Of a stretch of DNA of 64,000 nucleotides, positions 58,024 to 64,000 are shown one piece after another. The stretch is from assembly GCA_020466095.1 (NCBI GenBank), contig CM035808.1, positions 13,699,663-13,763,662 of the forward strand, read 5' to 3'. This DNA is from Chlorops oryzae (taxonomy: Eukaryota > Arthropoda > Insecta > Diptera > Chloropidae). The translations under genes and the position numbers were made by a program. The stretch's first letter is position 1, and each line of letters begins with the position of its first letter. The notes under the pieces were generated by a model. That model was not told the DNA's origin. It ran no database searches and saw nothing but the letters and a program-made list of their open reading frames with translations.

Positions 58024-61000
58024 TTAATAGAGAAAACAACAACAAAATCCCAGTAATAAAAAAATAATGAAAGTAATAAAACGAAAAATTATGTCTACAT
58101 GTCTGCACACACAAAACAACAACAACAACAAAAAACCAACTCTTAAATACCCTTCAGTAAGCGGCATTTAAGGACAACGAAACGAGTGAAAAAAAATTGA
58201 CCAAGTAAATCGAATAACTGTGTCGGAAAAGTGTTAGCAATCACAGGCGAAAGGAAATTTTCGCAATTTTCACCATTTCCTTTCATCCGCTTAGGCACTT
58301 TTCACAGTTTGTTTTTGTGGTGTCAAGAATGCCATCCAAGTTAATTGCGTCCTTTATAGCGAACGGAACGTGGTCCCTTGAAACAAAACCATCGTATTTT
58401 TCTTTTGAGTGCACAAAGTACTGGGAATACTTGTATTACATGCAGGATACGCGCTCAATGGGTTCGCTTTCACTCACTCATATCCTCGTACACGCATACA
58501 CTTAAGCTTGAGCTTCGCCTTTATACACATACCAAAAGGAGTTGGCGTTTATCCTTTAGCGTTGCTTCCTTTCTATTCAAGTTTTCGAGAAAACGCGCAT
58601 CAACTTTGGGCGGCAAACGCCACCGAATTCGTCATCGACTTGGCAATTGATTTCACTCAATTTTTATCCACGGGCTGATGATGCTTCCTGTTAAGCGTGA
58701 GTGTATTTGTGCTTCCACTCAGCCGAGCCCACAGAAACAGGAAATTGAGTTAAAAGGATAACAGATATTGGTTTCATTCCTTGTGGCCATCAAACATCAA
58801 TAATTGTATTGAGCATATGGCAAAAAAAAAAGAAAGGTTAAATCAAAGGCACTCAAGAGCTTTTTTGTGACACGTGGGTCGAATATATCAATTAAATGAA
58901 AAATTTCGGCTTTAGATCTGTTTTTTTTTTTTTAGAACAAGAAGAGAAAAATGTTATAAATATGGAAAACGGAACAAAGTACTTAGGTACTTGGTCTCGA
59001 TCAACGACAAAAGCAGTACTTTGAGAAAGAGTCGAAGAGTTCAATAAAAGGCTCTTAAAATTCAAAATTAAGACGCCAAATAATGACTTAAAAATATTGT
59101 CCTTTAAGACAATTCATTTTATTTACGGTCTATTATTTTTCAAGGATTGTTAAGGACTCAATGTAACCTTTTTAAATTGCCTTTTACCTACACTCAGCAC
59201 CACATTTCAATCGTATTGAGATTTGCATGAAATCAAAGAAAAACTTTAGCCTTCAAATGAAAGCTTCCTTTGATCCTTTAAAATACAATAGGGGCCTTCG
59301 CTTAAACGTTTAATTGCCTCGAAAACTTTAATCAAGAAAGCTTAGAAACCAATGAACGCTGCTTTTTCGATCTTTTCACGTTTAAGGGAAGACCCGACCC
59401 CCGCGTATTTAAAGAGCATGTTCCAGATCGCCTCGTTTTGTCTGTCTTCATCAATGTTGTAATTGTCAAACTTGAGTGAAGACCATCATACAAGAATCAG
59501 TGTGTTCTGAGGATCACCCGTATCGTACATAAAACATTGCTTAAAGGCATTTCCGATCCTCATGTGTAGACTTCACGACCACACTTTCCCGATCGACTCG
59601 AATGATCGATACGAACGGACGAACCATTTGAGTGTTTTGCGATATCCGCTCAACTCGTCTTTGAGTGATGTCAAAAATATTGCCGATTTCACAGTGAAGC
59701 CGTAAGAAACAAAAAAAAAAACTCATTCCCATCACTTCACATTTTGGTTGCGTTCGAAGTTTTTTTCTACTTCATTTTGGTTGCGTTCGAAGTTTCTTCT
59801 GACATTTTTTGGCAATAGCGTGCACACACACACACAAAAACGTGCACTTGCACACCAATGCGCCGAACTGCTCGGCACACATACAAAAACGAACACACAC
59901 ACGCGCCCGTACGTGTTCTTCTTCGCCATTTCGCACATATTTAGCGACTTGTTGGCGAACTTGGTCAAGCGCTCGATGAATGATTCACAGACGCACGTTC
60001 GTTCATTGGAATTCGCTGTCTCTGCCGGCTTCGGCGCTGCCGCTTCCACTGTCGCTGCTGTTGCCGTTGCCGTTGCCGGTTTCTTTCATTGTTTGCGTGA
60101 GAATGTTCAGCCTGCGCTACTCTTCTTGGCTCTTTCGATTGTTATGATTATAGTTTGTTCTTGTTGTTGCTGCTGTTATTATTATTGCTGCCGTTGTTAT
60201 TGTTGTTGTTGTTGCAATTGTCTTTCGGTTGTTGTTGTTGCTGGTTGTACTTTTTCGGCAAAATTGCTTCCGCTACGTTAGCCGTTAGCTCTCTCCAAAG
60301 TTTAGTGTCTGAAAGCGTTTTACGTGAAGTAGTCGATGTCGGAGGTTTCCAAAAAATTCAATCCAAAATAAGCGCAGATATTTTTCTTTCAAGCGGAGTT
60401 CTCCGTGCACTGTGTTTTCTTCTTCTTTTCGTCAGTCAGTTCGTTCATTCGTTCGCTGGTGCGTACATTTCTTAGTTCGTTGCCTGCTGCTGCTGTGTTT
60501 CCGCCTTGAAATCAATTCGTGTGCTGCTGCTGCTGCATGCTACTTTGCCAGCTCTCCACTGCTCTTTGCTTACCAATAAATAGAAAAATTCCAACAAAAA
60601 TGAAAAATTCGAAATAAAAATTTTCAATTCCATCAAATAAAATAACTTTTTGTTTTTTCAATTTTGCGAAAGTGTCAAGAAATTTAATCGCTTTAAATTT
60701 TATTTAAAAAAAAATAATAATAATTACTTATCTTCGAATCAAAAATCAAAAGTGTTACATCCGATTTTTGTTTTCGTTTGAATTCTCGTCTAAAGTGCAT
60801 GCTCGAGTGCGCGCGAAAAATTGCAACAAAAAAAAAAAAAAAATTCAAAAGTTCTTCAAAAATAGCAACAACAAAAAACTAAGAAAATTAAGCAAAAACA
60901 CGTTGAAAAAAAATATCAAAATTCAAATTGTAAAATACCATTTAAAAATATTAATCTTTTTTGATGTATTAAATAATAAACCGGCAAAGCACCAAAAATA

Positions 61001-61952
61001 GCTGACATCATCTGCAAGCCAAATCAAAGAAAAGAAAAAAAAAAACAAAAGAAAATCAAAAAAAAATTTTTTAACAATAAAATCAAAAACCAAAAACTAA
61101 AAAATCAAATGAATTTTTTTTTTTTTTTTTTTTTCAAATTGCACCGAAAAATTGTTCTTGAAAAGAGTCATCGAAATAATTGAGAAATTTCCATTCAATG
61201 CGTTCGACTGAAGGAACAATGAAAACAGTTTTTTGATTAAGTACAAAAAAAAACCAATTTCTTTTCGGAAAGAAGTCTTCGCAACTGCTGCAAATGCAAA
61301 CTCTCAAGATCAAAGTCAACATTTTTCTAAGCATTTAACGTGTACGTACATGAAGAGCGTAACCGTAATGTTAACGTAAGCGTAAGCGTATTCCATAAGC
61401 GCATACAAAGCCGTTTTAACGTAGCTCACGTTTTTTTCATCGCTTTTTTTATTTGATTTTATTTTATTTATTTATTTTTTTTTTACTTTTATTTTTCATA
61501 TTGTTTTTTTTTTGTTTTTTGTTTTTTGTTTTTTTGTTAATAAGAATCTCTTGGCTCCCTTGTGCATTTAAGTCGAAGCTCTCTTTTGGCTTTATGTTGT
61601 GTACCCGAAAACAAAAATAACAAGAGAAGCAAAAAGAAAAAACACAAAAACCGAAGAACGTGGCTTTGTTATGTTTGAATGTGCCTGTGTGCTTCTACCG
61701 CTCTTTGTGGTGTGTTCAATTGTATGCGTCTAATTCGATGGCAATACAACTATACCAATACAAACGCAATTAAGAGCCTCAATCTACAAATACTCTTAAG
61801 AAAATTTTCTGAATTAGGAAAGGAAAAAAGCCGCTTTCATTTTTGCAGGAAATAATTCATTTTCAATTTTCTAAAATTCTAAAATATATCTCTCCAACAT
61901 TATAATTTCCTTAATAGACTGTCGTATGCGATCTCTTGCAATAAATTATGTA
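58024..61952. other. Stretch without a supported gene; leader-like sequence near 59.7-61.1 kb
   Basis: The sequence TTTTGGTTGCGTTCGAAGTTT is repeated directly at about 59742 and 59776. From 59995 to 60540 the sequence is rich in GCTGCTGTT words, and from 60600 to 61130 in A-rich leader-like words, resembling fly 5' UTR and promoter DNA. Several frames are open there, but they are translations of triplet runs. It could be an alternative first exon region, but that cannot be shown here. Confidence 0.35.
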
Positions 61953-63404
61953 TAGTCGAAACTCTCTGTAAGGAATTTAAAAGGGACCAGGAAACAATTC
62001 CTTGCAGAGAGAATTCGTTATAAGAAGAAATAGGGTACTAAAAATGTAGCGAAAAATCCTTGAAAAGATTCGCTATAACAGGTTGGCTGATAAGTCCCCG
62101 GTCTAACAAAGAAAAACACATTGTTTTGTCAAAATTCGTTTTTATTATTCAACATAGTTCCCTTCAAGAGCGATACAACGATTATAACGACCTTCCAATT
62201 TTTTGATATCATTTTGGTAGTACTCCTTCGGTTTTGCCTCAAAATAGGCCTCAGTTTCGGCGATCACCTCTTCATTGCAGCCAAATTTTTTCCCTGCGAG
62301 CATCCTTTTGAGGTCTGAGAACAAGAAAAAGTCGCTGGGGGCCAGATCTGGAGAATACGGTGGGTGGGGAAGCAATTCGAAGCCTAATTCATGAATTTTT
62401 GCCATCGTTCTCAATGACTTGTGGCACGGTGCGTTGTCTTGGTGGAACAACACTTTTTTCTTCTTCATATGGGGCCGTTTTGCCGCGATTTCGACCTTCA
62501 AACGCTCCAATAACGACATATAATAGTCACTGTTGATGGTTTTTCCCTTCTCAAGATAATCGATAAAAATTATTCCATGCCCATCCCAAAAAACAGAGGC
62601 CATTACTTTGCCAGCGGACTTTTAAGTCTTTCCACGCTTCGGAGACGGTTCACCGATCGCTGTCCACTCAGCCGACTGTGGATTGGACTCAGGAGTGTAG
62701 TGATAGAGCCATGTTTCATCCATTGTCACATATCGACGCAAAAACTCGGGTGTATTGCGAGTTAACAGCTGCAAACACCGCTCAGAATCATCAACACGTT
62801 GTTGTTTTTGGTCAAATGTGAGCTCGCGCGGCACCCATTTTGCACAGAGCTTTTTCATATTCAAATATTGATGAATGATATGACCAACACGTTTCTTTGA
62901 TATCTTTAAGGCCTCTGCTATCTCGATCAACTTCATTTTACGGTCATTCAAAATCATTTTGTGGATTTTTTTGATGTTTTCGTCGGTAACCACCTCTTTC
63001 GGGCGTCCACTGCGTTCACCGTCCTCCGTGCTCATTTCACCACGCTTGAATTTTGCGTACCAATCAATTATTGTTGATTTTCCTGGGGCAGAGTCCGGAA
63101 ACTCATTATCAAGCCAAGTTTTTGCTTCCACTGTATTTTTTCCCCTTCAGAAAACAGTATTTTATCAAAACACGAAATTCCTTTTTTTCCATTTTTTTCA
63201 CAATAACAAAAGTTGCTTCACAAAAGACGCTCTATTTCACAAACTAATTGACTTACAGACGTCAAATTTTGACACGAATCATTTGAAGGTTGCCACTATA
63301 TTAAAATAATATGCATTTAATACTAGCGACGCCATCTATGTGTCAGACCAGGGACTTATCAGCCAACCTGTTATAGAGAAATTCGTTATAGAGAATATCG
63401 ACTG
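61953..63404. mobile_element. Pogo-like MITE carrying a mariner insertion
   Basis: The left part starts TAGTCGAAACTCTCTGTAAG and the right part ends GTTATAGAGAATATCGACTG, imperfect inverted ends of the CAGTCGAAACTCTC type. Without the mariner and its TA the MITE is about 156 bp, close to the 160 bp of the element at 50609. The internal words ATTCGTTATA and TTCGCTATA lie on the two sides of the insertion. Confidence 0.7.
62078..63371 (-). mobile_element. Himar1-like mariner (irritans group), inactivated by one frameshift and one stop
   Basis: The ends ACAGGTTGGCTGATAAGTCC plus CCGGTCT are those of Himar1, with TA on both sides (62076-62077, 63372-63373). The minus strand encodes a mariner transposase from an ATG near 63190 to 62145. 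The N-terminal frame is broken after about 18 codons by one extra base in a G/A run near 63148. The paired helix-turn-helix DNA-binding region follows. A single Gln-to-stop change (TAA near 62621) interrupts the protein after PSPKRGKT. The catalytic D,D34D triad is present: TMDETW, LFHQDNAPCH and YSPDLAPSDFF. The C-terminus GRYNRCIALEGNYVE is complete. In the family the enzyme cuts and pastes the element at TA. Only two disabling changes were seen, so the copy is young. Confidence 0.95.
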
Positions 63405-63540
63405 AAAATTGTAGGGCAATAAAATCAAAGTTTCTCATAGGTCAGGTTAGTTTAGGTTATGTGGGCCAAAATTCCTTTTAATGCCTAAATTTGTGTCACT
63501 GTCAACGAAAATATGTTTTCACGAAGAAGAAAATGAATTT

Positions 63541-63664
63541 TACCAAAACTCCATTTTGTTTACTCGCAAATTACAGTAACATAGTTGTCTTCTTTGGCAA
63601 GACGAGACAAGATAAGACACCAATGTTACTGTAATTTGCGAGTAAACAAAATGGAGTTTTGGTA
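63541..63664. mobile_element. Palindromic MITE, 124 bp, with 42-bp perfect inverted arms
   Basis: The left arm 63541-63582 (TACCAAAACTCCATTTTGTT, then TACTCGCAAATTACAGTAACAT) is exactly inverted at 63623-63664, leaving a 40-bp loop. The outer TA on each side can be read as the target duplication, which would make it a Tc1/mariner-type MITE. No mismatch between arms means a very recent origin or correction between arms. Confidence 0.92.
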
Positions 63665-63820
63665 ATATTTGATTTTTTCAATTCGACTAGAGTTTTTTTT
63701 ATTTGTTAGTAAAAAAAAATTTTTTTTAAATTAATTTGTTATTAATTTGATTTGCTTTTTCATGAAAACTGGATTTCATTGACAGGGACAGAAGTTCAGG
63801 CATTAAAAAGAATTTTAGCC

Positions 63821-64000
63821 CATGTAAGTGTGGCTGCCACCACGGGTGATACACTTAGGCACCAAATAGGCCCGTTGTGATATCACCTATAATGGGAAAA
63901 TAAAGAAAAGCAGAAACTGAAAAAACGACACAAACATCCACGACCTCAGCTGGGAGTCGAATCCAGGGCCTCTCGCTTCGAAAGTTGACATCTCAACCAA
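63821..64000 (-). mobile_element. tRNA-headed SINE, family 1, running off the window
   Basis: On the minus strand it has a B-box GGATTCGACTCC (complement of 63953-63964), then GTCGTGGATGTTTGTGTCG, then GTGATATCACAACGGGCC. It then runs through GCCTAAGTGTATCACCCG and GGCAGCCACACTTACATG. The head continues beyond 64000. Confidence 0.85.

Noticed and set aside
59748..60281. 177-codon plus-strand frame rich in Cys and Tyr
   Set aside because: The second half is a translation of GTT/GCT triplet runs, and the start overlaps a direct repeat.

Overview
The window looks like AT-rich nuclear DNA from an insect, most likely a fly. Four things point that way: short GT-AG introns of 68-74 bp, Asn- and CAA/GTT-rich exon and leader sequence, abundant (GA)n and (CATA)n microsatellites, and an almost intact mariner with Himar1-type (horn fly) ends. 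It is gene-poor and transposon-rich. I see no bacterial operon, CRISPR array, rRNA gene or true tRNA gene.

Layout. 1-8.7 kb: a 3-kb sequence is present twice in direct orientation (1232-4261 and 5693-8705). A truncated multicopper-oxidase exon (minus strand) and an unrecognised two-exon reading frame (plus strand) are wedged between the copies. 8.7-27.3 kb: no convincing gene. This stretch holds MITEs with TA duplications, tRNA-headed SINEs, a decayed LINE RNase H region on the minus strand, microsatellites, and a CACTG-ended element with a 21-bp internal array. 27.4-32.5 kb: the only complete genes, two spliced minus-strand genes placed head to tail. One is a coiled-coil protein resembling CCDC96/CFAP184. 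The other resembles EFHB/CFAP21. Both families belong to the motile-cilium axoneme, so together they suggest a small cluster for sperm or ciliary proteins. 33.8-34.5 kb: a 5'-truncated I-like LINE with a 12-bp target duplication. 36.8-38 kb: nested MITEs and a second CACTG element. 41.0-41.2 kb: an Asn-rich first coding exon on the plus strand with a strong donor; the rest of that gene was not found. 42.6-47 kb: a PIF/Harbinger remnant, then a 1.05-kb tandem duplication whose second copy carries a 1,029-bp CACTG-type element. The uninterrupted copy is an empty site and shows a TA duplication. 48-64 kb: SINEs, small TA-flanked MITEs, a LINE with RT and RNase H but an internal deletion, a Tigger/pogo relic, a TTAA-flanked MITE, a Himar1-like mariner inside a MITE, and a near-perfect palindromic MITE.

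The most unusual material is a set of three elements ending in CACTG, CACTC or CACCC (26417-27227, 37307-37943, 44942-45970). Each is filled with its own recurring short word and none has a visible transposase. The second point worth attention is the apparent sharing of 3' tails between two SINE families with different tRNA-like heads and the LINEs in the same window. Assignments come from motif recognition by eye. Element boundaries are good to a few bases where terminal repeats and target duplications are cited, and looser elsewhere.
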